Positions 44,501-53,094 of a stretch of 64,000 bases of DNA are shown piece by piece (position 1 is the first letter of the stretch; each line of letters starts with the position of its first letter). The position numbers were made by a program, and so were the translations under genes. The notes beneath the pieces were generated by a model. The model had not been told where the DNA came from and searched no databases. It saw only the letters and a list, made by a program, of their open reading frames with translations. The stretch comes from Verrucomicrobiaceae bacterium E54 (GTDB taxonomy: Bacteria > Verrucomicrobiota > Verrucomicrobiia > Verrucomicrobiales > Akkermansiaceae): the NCBI GenBank assembly GCA_022548915.1, contig JAKZES010000001.1, positions 124,001-188,000 on the forward strand. Direction: 5' to 3'.

Positions 44501-45714
44501 TCCTCGGCGAAATCCAGCTCGAGCACCTGCGCGACTGGGCCTGCACTCCCATGCCCGGCAAACGCAAGTGCGTGGTCGCGCAGACGATCTACTCCTCCAT
44601 GTCCCTCACCGGAGCCGGCACCTTCAACTACGACATCGACCCCAACGCGATCTACACCGACGAACGCAACGACATCATTCGCATGCTCGGCGCCAACGGC
44701 GCGGTGATCCTCTCCGGCGACCAGCACCTTTGCACCTTCTCGCGGCTCGGCTGGACCTACGACTCGAACACGGGCCAGGCGATCCCCGACGGGCACTACC
44801 ACAACGGCCCCTACCAGTTCTGCGCACCGCCCGGTGGCAACGTCTTCTGGCGCTGGTTCATCCCCGGCAACGGCGTTCGCCAGCTCGCTCCGGCTGATGG
44901 CAGCGCGCCGGGCCACGTCGGCGGCTTTCGCGACTTCTTCGGGAACCCCTTCACCATGCTCGCGGTCGCCAATCCCGGAGACGAAGCCTTCTCCACGATC
45001 CCCACGCGGATCCGATACGTGCTCACCGATGCCGAGGTCGCCGCCGGAGCGGAGCTGGAGCAGATCGGACAGGGCGACGGTTTCGGCATCCTCCGCTTCA
45101 ACGGAACAGCCCAGCAACTCACGGCCGAGGCTTGGAAAGTCAGCGAGGACGCGCAGTACGATGGTTTCCCGCAGGTTGTGTCCTACGCGACGCTGGACGA
45201 CACCACCGCTGCACCGGTTCCGCTGGTCGCGCAGAATCCCGATGCGGATGGAGACGGCATCGCCGATAGCGTCGAGGGCAGCGGCGACCTTGATGGAGAC
45301 GGCATCCCGAACTTCCTCGACCCGGACTCGGACGGCGACGGCGTGAGCGACGCCGATGAGTCGATCTTCGGGTTCGATCCTTACTCGTCTGCCGACGCGT
45401 CGTCCGATCAGGATGGCGACGGCGTCACGGACATCCTCGAAGCCGTCGCGGGCACATCGGCGACCGACCGCTTGGATCTCCCTTTCCTCTCGTTGATCGA
45501 GATTGCCGGTCCCTCCGGGAACCGCCTGCAATTCGAGGCCAAGCGGGGCCGGAAATACACCGTCCAACGTTCGGACAACTTGCTCACCTGGCCGGATCCG
45601 GTCGTCATCGACCATAAGGCTGCGGACCAGTCGCTCGACTACGATGACGACACTCCGGGCTTCGACGGGCCCCGCGTGTTCTATCGACTTGGCTACGAGT
45701 ATGCAGGCTACTGA
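41551..45714 (+). CDS. Large modular secreted protein: shared domain + PhoD-like phosphatase + calcium-binding-type repeats
   Basis: 1387 residues. Signal peptide LRIASLICWLAALAVVPLQA. Residues about 23-230 are a copy of the shared domain (VIAEWTFNAGTTS, FLHRANYFDGSSVPSPRP, FFFQEAGATAGS, TRSFTINLNSGALDSRH). About 230-780 are beta-rich jelly-roll-like segments. About 785-1130 match PhoD-type phosphoesterases, with metal-site motifs FTGDQIYE, QTDDHDVY, ILEDRKF and LSGDQHLCTF. About 1225-1290 are thrombospondin type 3-like Asp repeats (DADGDGIADS, DLDGDGIPN, DSDGDGVSDAD). A C-terminal beta module follows. Probably a surface phosphatase for phosphate esters; substrate unknown. Confidence 0.85.
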   Translation: MNLRIASLICWLAALAVVPLQADVIAEWTFNAGTTSAARLASSNVSSGASVTGLAFNGSFTDFGPGAVPNDVHDGFGFGGATEGGASEQVIFLHRANYFDGSSVPSPRPTSADYTSWGPASSAGTGADPSSNGNAPISFTVTADALSSITVDSLTVDFFDQAAMIFFFQEAGATAGSPVTVNTALTSIDVPLDDPVVIGPGQTRSFTINLNSGALDSRHNLDGLALNGKVQTVIVDDSFAKGNGSFEFDAAGAELAADNATPGKWTTGTGVGTFPIDQLLSRNNTPVSDGSHALAIGANGGNTTIQGGLLNTGYIVQADDRFTLSFDWGTFAGWVAGDTLEVHLFTTSDDTLSGSKTVIYSGAVTGDPGANYISESFVSIGTVAPASEGRQLWLEFNTDDVGQFARVDQVMLQTAVAPPFFTDWSDGTPIVMPDSGEFEVLGDWSAWDGLPERRWLGPDHWANRMQDWSVRDGALVCDNSKFVQTKTVHQLGNQLGIGTEDFSLKTRLSFTNAGTAGFGGFLIGGGQGHLNYKGASLICGTPGKGAGIIAAVDYNGGNTLSFRDMNDFAPIVHPVALSGAETRFTMTPLATAADLVLLLEGIHVAPSSDYTLRLSAWSADESTLLGAVELTGVDPHLLIGNIALASQGGASSGDVTFQRWYKRGSKWSVASGRGFGPVAGTLYSTAAGKLKVGVQAIPLSVYGSGVPANVTLRIEKQQPDTTWLALTADEAITSESYHHLFEFPGWDTTQGHEMRAVLSDADGQTYLYPFTVKAEPAPGDTVDAATFSCTGTMGRNANTPNAVPQAGEVPIPKWLPANCWFPFDFQVSQAGSKDIDILFFTGDQIYETRPTQTDFSATPAEDYLYKFLLWHWAFQPLTSQYPSILQTDDHDVYQPDLFGQDRLGNTEGPANGGFQRSFDFLENFVQRTMTAHNPDTLEPTPSARTGLSNYYTAFDYGDVSFFILEDRKFKRGTNTTETDYPETFLGEIQLEHLRDWACTPMPGKRKCVVAQTIYSSMSLTGAGTFNYDIDPNAIYTDERNDIIRMLGANGAVILSGDQHLCTFSRLGWTYDSNTGQAIPDGHYHNGPYQFCAPPGGNVFWRWFIPGNGVRQLAPADGSAPGHVGGFRDFFGNPFTMLAVANPGDEAFSTIPTRIRYVLTDAEVAAGAELEQIGQGDGFGILRFNGTAQQLTAEAWKVSEDAQYDGFPQVVSYATLDDTTAAPVPLVAQNPDADGDGIADSVEGSGDLDGDGIPNFLDPDSDGDGVSDADESIFGFDPYSSADASSDQDGDGVTDILEAVAGTSATDRLDLPFLSLIEIAGPSGNRLQFEAKRGRKYTVQRSDNLLTWPDPVVIDHKAADQSLDYDDDTPGFDGPRVFYRLGYEYAGY

Positions 45715-45811
45715 TCCACCCGGCCTCTGCGCTCCGTAGTTCATGAAGCTGGCGCTTCTGCCGGTGGCAGGTGCTGTATTCCGTCACTTCCACTTCCCGA
45801 CCTGTTTACTC

Positions 45812-48166
45812 ATGATTCGACTTCTGTGGTTAGCCATCGCGTCTGGCATCTTCCTGACACCAGCCACCGCCACCTCGTTCCGGAAGGCGATGCCCCATTG
45901 GCCAGATACCGGCGGCGACGATTTGAACCGAAGGATCGGCTTCCGGGTGGTGTTGGATGAGGTTCCCGCAGATGCTGTCCTGCGCGTCGCCACCTCAGGA
46001 CTCTACCGGGCCACCGTCGATGGCAAGTTTCTCGGCCACGGACCGGCCCGCGCCGGGCACGGGCATTTCCGAATCGACGAGTGGCCGATCAAGCCGCTGT
46101 CGGAAGGCGGACCGACCGTCATCGGCATCGAGGTGGGGGCCAGCGTTGCTCGCAGCTACTACATGGTCAAACAGCCGCCCTTCCTGCAGGCGGAGGTGGT
46201 GAGCGGTGGCAAGGTGCTGGCGACCACCAGGGCGTTCCAAGCCATCGACCTTCACCCTGCGGTGGTGCGCAAGGTGCCGCGCTACAGCTATCAGCGGACC
46301 TTCATCGAAGTGTTCCGGCCGGCCCCAGGCTGGCAGGCATGGCGCACGAAGAGGAAGTGGGACAGCGGGGTTCTGGCGCTCAAGGAAACGCCGGTCGTTC
46401 CGCTTACCGCACGCGGCGTCCCGTATCCCGAGTTCAAGGTGATCGATTCGAAGGTGGTTGCCGGCGGCCGCTTCGAGCTGCTCGGCAAGGCGCCCAAACG
46501 CCGATACTACGGATTCCATCCGTCGGGTTTCGGCGACTTTCCGGACGCCGAGTTGGAGGCCCGGCCCGACCATCTGATGAGTTCGCTGAAGACCACGGAA
46601 CTGAAGGAGGAAACACCGGACACGGCGATCGAGGCGGGCGGGTTCCATCTGCACGATTTCGGGGTGAACCTGAGCGGGTTCATCGGGCTCCGGCTGCGGG
46701 TGGAGAAGCCGACGCGTCTCTTGGCCACCTTCGACGAATTGCGGAGTGGGCCCCTGAAGGACGTCGACCCGCACCGAATGCAGTGTGTGAATGCCGTGCA
46801 GATCGACCTTTCCGTCGGTACCCATGAAATCGAGACCTTCGAGCCGTACACGCTTCGATACCTCCAACTGCACGCGCTGGACGCCGCCGTCACCGTCGAG
46901 CGCAGCTATCTGCGGGAACTGAGCCATCCGCACGCCGACCGCGCGACCTTCGCCTCTTCCGACCCGCGCTTCGATGCCATCTTCGAGGCCGCCCGCGAGA
47001 CCTTCCGGCAGAACGCCACCGACATCTACATGGACTGCCCGAGTCGCGAGCGAGCCGGCTGGTTGTGCGACTCGTTTTTCACCGGGCGTGTCGAGGCCGA
47101 CCTGACCGGGGCATCCGCCGTGGAACGGAACTTCCTCGAGAACTACGCCCAACCGGAGACCTTTCCCGGACTGGTCCCCGGCATGCTGCCGATGTGCTAT
47201 CCGTCCGACCCCTACCAGGGAAACTACATCCCGAACTGGTCGCTGTGGTTTCTTCTCGAGCTGGAGGAATACCTCGCCCGGACCGGTGATCGTGAGCTGA
47301 TCGACCTTTTGCGCCCGAAGGTCGATGCGCTGCTGAAGTTCTTCGCCGGCTACGAAAACTCCGATGGCCTGTTGGAGAAACTCGACGAGTGGGTCTTCGT
47401 CGAGTGGTCGAAGGCCAACGAACTGGTTCAGGACGTGAACTACCCGACGAACATGCTCTACGCCGCCGCGCTGAATGCGGCATCGCGGGTCTACCGGAAC
47501 GAGACATGGGCCACCAAGGCGGCTTCGCTCCGCGAAAAGATCAACGAGCAGTCCTTCGACGGCACCTTCTACCGGGACCACGCCAAACGGCTCCCGGACG
47601 GCAGCCTCGAAGTTCGGCCGGAACGGACCGAGGTCTGCCAGTACTACGCGTTCTTCTTCGATACCACCACGCCAGAGGCGCGCCCGGAGCTCTGGAAGAC
47701 CCTGGTCGATGAGTTCGGCCCGTCGCGTCGCGAGTCCAAGGCGCATCCCGAGATCTTTCCCTGCAACCAGCTTCCCGGGAACGTGCTGCGGATCGAGATC
47801 CTGTCCCGTTACGGCGAAGCCGCCCGCATCCATGACGAGGCCATCGGCTACTGGCTCATGATGGCGGAGACCACCGGCACCCTGTGGGAGCACGACAAGC
47901 CCCAGGCCTCGTGCAACCACGGCTTCGCGTCCCACGCGGCGGTCGTCCTCCGGCGGGACATCCTCGGTCTGCGCCAGATCGACCACCGGGCGAAGACGGT
48001 TGCATTCATGATACCGGAGCATCCTCTCGAGAGGTGCCGCGGCTCGTTCCCGACGGCGGATGGCGACATCGTGGTGGAGTGGACGCGGGGGGGCGGGTCG
48101 AAACTTTCGCTTCCGAAAGGCTGGAAGGCCGTGGATGTTCCGGTCGCGGCGGCGGACGAACGCTGA
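45812..48166 (+). CDS. GH78-like (alpha-L-rhamnosidase family) secreted glycosidase
   Basis: 784 residues from ATG 45812 (the frame opens at 45743, but this start gives a clean signal peptide MIRLLWLAIASGIFLTPATA). The N-terminal half has the beta-sandwich modules of GH78 (VATSGLYRATVDGKFLGHGP). The (alpha/alpha)6 barrel begins near 385, with the family signature MDCPSRERAGWLCDSFFTGR near 406, corresponding to the D-C-P-x-R-E-R-x-G-W-x-x-D motif holding an acidic catalytic residue. GTLWEHDKPQASCNHGFASH near 690 is also characteristic. It likely removes terminal alpha-rhamnose from a plant or algal polysaccharide. Confidence 0.83.
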   Translation: MIRLLWLAIASGIFLTPATATSFRKAMPHWPDTGGDDLNRRIGFRVVLDEVPADAVLRVATSGLYRATVDGKFLGHGPARAGHGHFRIDEWPIKPLSEGGPTVIGIEVGASVARSYYMVKQPPFLQAEVVSGGKVLATTRAFQAIDLHPAVVRKVPRYSYQRTFIEVFRPAPGWQAWRTKRKWDSGVLALKETPVVPLTARGVPYPEFKVIDSKVVAGGRFELLGKAPKRRYYGFHPSGFGDFPDAELEARPDHLMSSLKTTELKEETPDTAIEAGGFHLHDFGVNLSGFIGLRLRVEKPTRLLATFDELRSGPLKDVDPHRMQCVNAVQIDLSVGTHEIETFEPYTLRYLQLHALDAAVTVERSYLRELSHPHADRATFASSDPRFDAIFEAARETFRQNATDIYMDCPSRERAGWLCDSFFTGRVEADLTGASAVERNFLENYAQPETFPGLVPGMLPMCYPSDPYQGNYIPNWSLWFLLELEEYLARTGDRELIDLLRPKVDALLKFFAGYENSDGLLEKLDEWVFVEWSKANELVQDVNYPTNMLYAAALNAASRVYRNETWATKAASLREKINEQSFDGTFYRDHAKRLPDGSLEVRPERTEVCQYYAFFFDTTTPEARPELWKTLVDEFGPSRRESKAHPEIFPCNQLPGNVLRIEILSRYGEAARIHDEAIGYWLMMAETTGTLWEHDKPQASCNHGFASHAAVVLRRDILGLRQIDHRAKTVAFMIPEHPLERCRGSFPTADGDIVVEWTRGGGSKLSLPKGWKAVDVPVAAADER

Positions 48167-48218
48167 TTAGCCCGGAGCCTCCCGAGCCTGCCCGGAAACC
48201 AACGTGGCAGGCCACTTC

Positions 48219-50546
48219 ATGCCCATGCGCGCATCATCTCTATTCTCCCTGCAAACGATCACGACCTGCCGAGTGTTCCGGTGGGCGGTCGTGCTGGTCG
48301 CTTTCCACATCATTTCGGCGAATGCCGCCGAGTTCAAGGTCGCGGACTTCGGCGCGGTTGGCGACGGCAAGACGGATGACGCGCCTGCGGCACGCCGGGC
48401 GCTGGCGGCTGCGATCGAGGCCGGGCCAGGATCGAGGGTGGTGTTCGAGAAGAAGAGCTATCGCTTCGCCCGGCAGTCCGGCGACGCGATCCTGGCCCTC
48501 GCCGGGGTCTCCGGCATCGCGCTCGAGGGCAACGGCGCGGAGATCATCGGCAACCCGTGGAACGGCTTTCTCCGGATCAGCGATTGCGCCGGCATCACCA
48601 TGCGCGGCTTCATTCTCGACTGTGATCCGTTGAGTTTCACCCAGGGCGACATCATTGAGGTCGCGCCTGAAGAGGGAACCTTCGTGCTGCGCATTCACGA
48701 CGGCTACGCCAACCCGGTCGAGCTAAGTGAGCAGCTTGAAAAAAGGGCATGGCAGAAGGTCGGATTCACGCTCGAGGCGGACGCGCGGCGAATCAAGCCG
48801 GGACCGATCGATCACATCGAGAACATCGGCGAGATGGATCGCTCCAAGCGGCTGCTTCGGGTCGACCTCCGGGCGGAGAGTTTCACGCATATCGCCCCAG
48901 GCGACCACTTCGTCTTCGGTCTGCACCATGGCGGACACGGGGCGCTAATCAAGGTGGAGCGGAGCACCGACATCCGGCTCGTGGATTACACGATCCACGG
49001 CGGCAAGTTCGGGATGAACCATTCTTTTTCCGACAACCACGGTCGGGTTCATGTGAAGGGAGCGAAGATCGGCCTCCGCCCCGGCACGACCCATCTGGTG
49101 ACCAGCATCAAGGACGGCTTCCACGTGAAGCACAACCGGGTCGGCCCGATCATTGAGGACTGCACGCTGGAGGGCATGATGGACGATTCGATCAACATCT
49201 CCGTCTGCCCCTACTGGGTGAAGGAGGATCTCGGGGACAACCGCTATCTGATCGCCGAAGTCGCCTTTTCGCCGAGAGTCGGCGACCGCTTGATGGCCTA
49301 CACGCCGGTTCCCGGCACGGTCGTCCGGGGGCTGAAGGTGCTGTCGGTGGAACCCAGCGGGAAACATGCGAACCGCACGGAGAAGTGGAACATCATCACG
49401 CTGGACCGCCCGATCCCCGGTCTCTCCCTGCACCAGGGCGGGAATCTCTTTCCTGGCGGTCCCGACAAGCTGCGTTTCACCGGCCTCTACAATCTCGATG
49501 CCTGCGGCCAGGGCTACATCGTCCGCAACAACCGCTTCCTCGCCCAGCGGCGGCACGCCCTGCTGGCGCGGAGCCCTGGCGGCCTGTTCGAGGGAAACAC
49601 GATCGACGGCGTCGGCGGCTCCGGCGTCTGGCTCGGCAACGAGATCGGCTCCTTCTACGAGGGTCCGTTTCCCGCCAACACCGTGATCCGCAACAACACT
49701 TTCCGCGACACCGGCCAGAACCCGATCCGCGTCCGCATCAACGGCCGGAATGCGTGGGCCAGGAACATCCGGATCGAAGGCAACACCTTCAGCGGATGGC
49801 CCGCCGCCGCGATGGATCTCTCCGGGATTCAAGGAGGCGTGATCCGCGGCAACTCGATCGAGGCGGGCCGGGAGGACGGGACGGAAGCCGTGCCGGTGGT
49901 GATCCGATCCAGCGAGGAACTCCGAATTTCGGGGAACGAGATCCGCGACGAGCGTTCCGGCCTGACCGCCGTCTTCGACCTGTCTGATGAGGTCGATGCC
50001 GCCTCTTTGGTGATGTCCGACAATCGGATGACGCTTGCCCCCGATTTCCCGAAGCTGATGCGGATCCTTCCACCGCTCGCGATCCAGATGCGGGGACAGG
50101 ACATTCGACCGCTGTGGGCGGAGGAGGACACCGGGGCCTTCCTGAGGGCGGGTTCCGGGCAGCCTGAAGAAGGGGAGAAGTCTCGCGTCTGGACCCTCCA
50201 CCCGGTGTGGAAGAACGGTCTCAGGGGTTCCCTGCTGTTCGAACTGCCGGCGGATCTCACGGGCGCCGACGGCATCAGCTTCTCCACCCGCAGCGCGACC
50301 GGGCTCGGCGACGGGGTTGCTCTGACGGTCGAATGGAAGCCGGTTGGTGCGCCCGACGGCGACTACCGTGGCTGCCATGAGGCCACCATCCGCAGCAAGA
50401 AGTGGACGGGCCACCAGGTCAGGATCCCGTCCGGCGACGGACCGGTGCTGCTGCGCTTCCGCTTCGACTGCGGACCCGCCGACAATGCCGGCTACGACAC
50501 CGTTCAGATCGCAGGAATCGATGTCTTCATGGAAGACAAGCCTTGA
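48219..50546 (+). CDS. Right-handed beta-helix protein, pectate lyase 3/GH28 superfamily type
   Basis: 775 residues from ATG 48219 (GTG 48204 and ATG 48225 are also in frame). Signal region VFRWAVVLVAFHIISANAA. It begins FKVADFGAVGDGKTDDAPA, the usual opening of Pectate_lyase_3 beta-helices. The long middle has many beta-helix turns (ITMRGFILDCDPLSF, NTVIRNNTFRDTGQNPIRVR, NIRIEGNTFSGW). The last 130 residues look like a carbohydrate-binding or lectin-like sandwich (GLRGSLLFELPADLTGADG). A polysaccharide-active enzyme is likely; lyase versus hydrolase cannot be told. Starts 52 bp after the GH78 gene. Confidence 0.8.
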   Translation: MPMRASSLFSLQTITTCRVFRWAVVLVAFHIISANAAEFKVADFGAVGDGKTDDAPAARRALAAAIEAGPGSRVVFEKKSYRFARQSGDAILALAGVSGIALEGNGAEIIGNPWNGFLRISDCAGITMRGFILDCDPLSFTQGDIIEVAPEEGTFVLRIHDGYANPVELSEQLEKRAWQKVGFTLEADARRIKPGPIDHIENIGEMDRSKRLLRVDLRAESFTHIAPGDHFVFGLHHGGHGALIKVERSTDIRLVDYTIHGGKFGMNHSFSDNHGRVHVKGAKIGLRPGTTHLVTSIKDGFHVKHNRVGPIIEDCTLEGMMDDSINISVCPYWVKEDLGDNRYLIAEVAFSPRVGDRLMAYTPVPGTVVRGLKVLSVEPSGKHANRTEKWNIITLDRPIPGLSLHQGGNLFPGGPDKLRFTGLYNLDACGQGYIVRNNRFLAQRRHALLARSPGGLFEGNTIDGVGGSGVWLGNEIGSFYEGPFPANTVIRNNTFRDTGQNPIRVRINGRNAWARNIRIEGNTFSGWPAAAMDLSGIQGGVIRGNSIEAGREDGTEAVPVVIRSSEELRISGNEIRDERSGLTAVFDLSDEVDAASLVMSDNRMTLAPDFPKLMRILPPLAIQMRGQDIRPLWAEEDTGAFLRAGSGQPEEGEKSRVWTLHPVWKNGLRGSLLFELPADLTGADGISFSTRSATGLGDGVALTVEWKPVGAPDGDYRGCHEATIRSKKWTGHQVRIPSGDGPVLLRFRFDCGPADNAGYDTVQIAGIDVFMEDKP

Positions 50547-50583
50547 AGGGAAACTGCGTTTCGGAATCCATCATCGGCAAGCA

Positions 50584-51897
50584 ATGAGGAGGTCCTTCAT
50601 GATTGGTTTCTTTCTGGCAGCGCTGGCGCACCTGGCTGCCGGTGAGGAGAAGATCGAGTCCCTGGGAGAGTTGAATGAAGCGGCGAGCAAGAGCGGGCAG
50701 TCCATCAAGTTGTCCCCGGGGAAATACGACATCGGTGATTTGCCCGCAAAAGCGCGTCGGATTGTGATCGCCGGATCGAACAACAGGATCGATCTCACGG
50801 ATGTGCACATCAATGCCACCGTCGGCGAGGTCAATGAGAGCTACATCGTCGTGACGGGAGATGGGAACCGGATCATCGGCGGTGAAGTGGAAGACACCTA
50901 CAGAAATGGCCTTCAGGAAGTCACCGATTTCAGCGCCTACAACCAGGACAGGGAAAACCTGGCGAACGGATTGAGGGCTCCGGTGATGCGTATTGAGGGG
51001 GACCACAACAGCTTGGAGGGGCTCAAGATGACGACACGGGGTTCATTTCCCTACGGATATGGCAGCTACTATGGCATTGGTCGGGATGCGATTTTCGGAT
51101 TGGACAAGCGCTCAGGGATCCTGATTACCGGGAATCACAACATTCTCGACAAGATCGAGTTACAGATGCGCTCGTTTGGTCATGGCATCGTGCTTCAGCA
51201 AACGGCTGACCACAACGTGATCAAGAACACTCGAATCGAGGGCCGGGTCCGGAGAACGACCGAGCTCTACGAGGAGAAGGCAGACCACGACCTGCCCAAG
51301 CGCACCGACTACAAGATCCCCCGCTGGGGCAACATCCCACTCCCAAGGAATGGCGTTCACTCGCTCTCCGAAGATGGGATTCGCATGTATGCGCCTGCCA
51401 AGAGTGTCACCGTGGAAAACTGCATGGTGACCAAGATGCGTGGAGGCATCAGGCTCTATCTGGGGAAGGATGCGATCGTAAGGAATTGCAGGGTCCAGTA
51501 TTGTGAGTGGGTCGGCTACAATCTTCCAGACGGCGGGCAACTTTCCAACTGCGCGGGGGACTTTTCCTTCGGTCCTCTTACCGACTATCGCCTCAATCGA
51601 TCGGGCACGAAGGCCGAGTGGACGATCTTGCCATCACCACATGCTACCGGGGATCACAACATTATGGAGATTGGTGGTCGCGATCATCACATCACCCTGA
51701 ATCGCCACCCGGGCCCGCTTGATACGGGGGAGGAACGCACGATTCTCGTCACGGCAAAGAACTCCACAATCATCAATCATACCGAGTACTCGATCACCTT
51801 GGCCAAGGGAACAACGGGTAATGTTGTCTCCAGTTTTGGGGAGGTGCGGGGAGACACCACCAACAATACGGTCACGGGGCTTTCGGGTCAGAGGTAG
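50584..51897 (+). CDS. Secreted parallel beta-helix protein
   Basis: 437 residues from ATG 50584 (ATG 50599 also possible). Signal peptide RRSFMIGFFLAALAHLAAG. Repeated beta-helix rungs with Asn/His ladders are visible: NNRIDLTDVHINATVGEV, GDGNRIIGGEVEDTY, GNHNILDKIELQMRSFGHG, DHNVIKNTRIEG, NSTIINHTEYSITLA. No catalytic signature of a specific polysaccharide lyase family is evident to me. Starts 37 bp after the previous beta-helix gene, forming a GH78/beta-helix/beta-helix set. By eye its third codon positions are less GC-rich than neighbours, hinting at a separate origin. Confidence 0.78.
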   Translation: MRRSFMIGFFLAALAHLAAGEEKIESLGELNEAASKSGQSIKLSPGKYDIGDLPAKARRIVIAGSNNRIDLTDVHINATVGEVNESYIVVTGDGNRIIGGEVEDTYRNGLQEVTDFSAYNQDRENLANGLRAPVMRIEGDHNSLEGLKMTTRGSFPYGYGSYYGIGRDAIFGLDKRSGILITGNHNILDKIELQMRSFGHGIVLQQTADHNVIKNTRIEGRVRRTTELYEEKADHDLPKRTDYKIPRWGNIPLPRNGVHSLSEDGIRMYAPAKSVTVENCMVTKMRGGIRLYLGKDAIVRNCRVQYCEWVGYNLPDGGQLSNCAGDFSFGPLTDYRLNRSGTKAEWTILPSPHATGDHNIMEIGGRDHHITLNRHPGPLDTGEERTILVTAKNSTIINHTEYSITLAKGTTGNVVSSFGEVRGDTTNNTVTGLSGQR

Positions 51898-52197
51898 GTG
51901 CTCTCCGATGCCTGTGCCGTGACGGTATTCCGCTGACGGCACGAAGTGCCAAGTGGGAACTTCCAAGTTTCATCCCCGGGGCACCGTGGGGAAGGAATCA
52001 GGTCTGCGACCTGATCTGAAAAGTGCGGCTGGCGCCGGTGGTCTGGAGGCCCGGAGCTTCACCCCGGGCTGGTATCTGTCGCCCCGTTGGGGCTGTGATT
52101 GGGCGGTGGGTGACGGATCGCAACAAAGCATTGGAACTTGGCTCTTCGAACTTGCCTGCCCGCCATAGCCCGGAGGGCGACGGCGGGGAACTTTGGG
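51898..52197. repeat. Composite intergenic repeat region B
   Basis: No gene. Parallels region A at 34808-35104: an ACGAAGTGCCAAGT start (about 51940), small inverted pieces such as CAGGTCTGCGACCTG and GGAGCTTCACCCCGG, and the 50-bp hairpin repeat at 52144-52193 that is identical to 35020-35069. It ends at the yicC stop; the first 21 bases of that end (52200-52220) are those duplicated at 35075-35095. Confidence 0.82.
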
Positions 52198-53067
52198 CTA
52201 CTCCACGTTCTGCACCTGCTCGCGGATCTTCTCGAGCTCCGTCTTGGCGGCGACGACATGCTGCGCGATCGCGGAGTCGGAGGCCTTCGAGCCGATGGTG
52301 TTGAACTCGCGGTGGATCTCCTGGCAGAGGAAATCGAGGGGGCGGCCGGCAGGCTCCTCGGAGGCGGCATACTCCCGGAAACGCTTGAAGTGGGCGTCGA
52401 GCCGGGTGGTTTCCTCGCTGATGTCGCAGCGGTCGGCGAAGAGCGCGATCTCGCGCAGGACGCGGTCGTCGTCGAGGTTGATCTCGAGGCCGCTGTCGGC
52501 GAGTCGCTTGAGCAGAACCTCGCGATAGCGTTCGGGGCGCCGGGGGGCGAGAACCGCGATCTCGTCGCGCAGGCTTTCGAGTCGTGACAGCCGGTCGAGG
52601 AGGTCGGCGGCGAGGTCGGCCCCCTCGGCTCGGCGCATCTCGAGAAGCTGGGCGATGGCCTCGTCGAGCGCGGGACCGATCAGTTCCCAGGCCACGGCGG
52701 CCTCGGGGGCGCTTTCCTCGAAGCGGACCAGGCCGGGGATCTTGATCAGGTCCGCCGGAGTGACCTCCAGCGGGCGGCCCAGCCTGGCGGAGAGTTCCGT
52801 GAAGGCCTGCTCCACCTGTTCGGCGAGCGCGGAGTTGATGTCGATGGCTCCTGCGGCGCCCTCGGGGCGTTCGAGCGTCACGACGACCTGAAGCCGCCCG
52901 CGTGAGACTTTGGAAAGGACCGTCTTGCGGACCCGGTTCTCCAGTTCGTCGCGGACGCCTTGGACGACGACCTCCGCCTGCTTCCGGTTCACGCCGGAAA
53001 TCTCGATCGTGGCGCCGAGTTGGTCGTTGCTGGCCGAGCCGCGGCCGAATCCGGTCATCGAGTTCAT
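52198..53067 (-). CDS. yicC: YicC family endoribonuclease-like protein
   Basis: 289 residues. Starts MNSMTGFGRG and ends IREQVQNVE, both family hallmarks, with RGRLQVVVTLERPEG and the C-terminal DUF1732 stretch (HFKRFREYAASEEPAGRPLD, FNTIGSKASDSAIAQHVV). E. coli YicC is reported to act as an RNase affecting small RNA turnover; the catalytic role here is inferred from family. It is 27 bp downstream of tatC on the same strand. In many bacteria yicC precedes gmk-rpoZ, which is not so here. Confidence 0.92.
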   Translation of the reverse strand: MNSMTGFGRGSASNDQLGATIEISGVNRKQAEVVVQGVRDELENRVRKTVLSKVSRGRLQVVVTLERPEGAAGAIDINSALAEQVEQAFTELSARLGRPLEVTPADLIKIPGLVRFEESAPEAAVAWELIGPALDEAIAQLLEMRRAEGADLAADLLDRLSRLESLRDEIAVLAPRRPERYREVLLKRLADSGLEINLDDDRVLREIALFADRCDISEETTRLDAHFKRFREYAASEEPAGRPLDFLCQEIHREFNTIGSKASDSAIAQHVVAAKTELEKIREQVQNVE

Positions 53068-53094
53068 CAGGGTGCCGAGTGGGAGTGGAGGATG

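Noticed and set aside
43993-45744. A 583-codon minus-strand open frame
   Set aside because: Antisense to the PhoD-like region; no recognisable domain and the plus strand is convincing.
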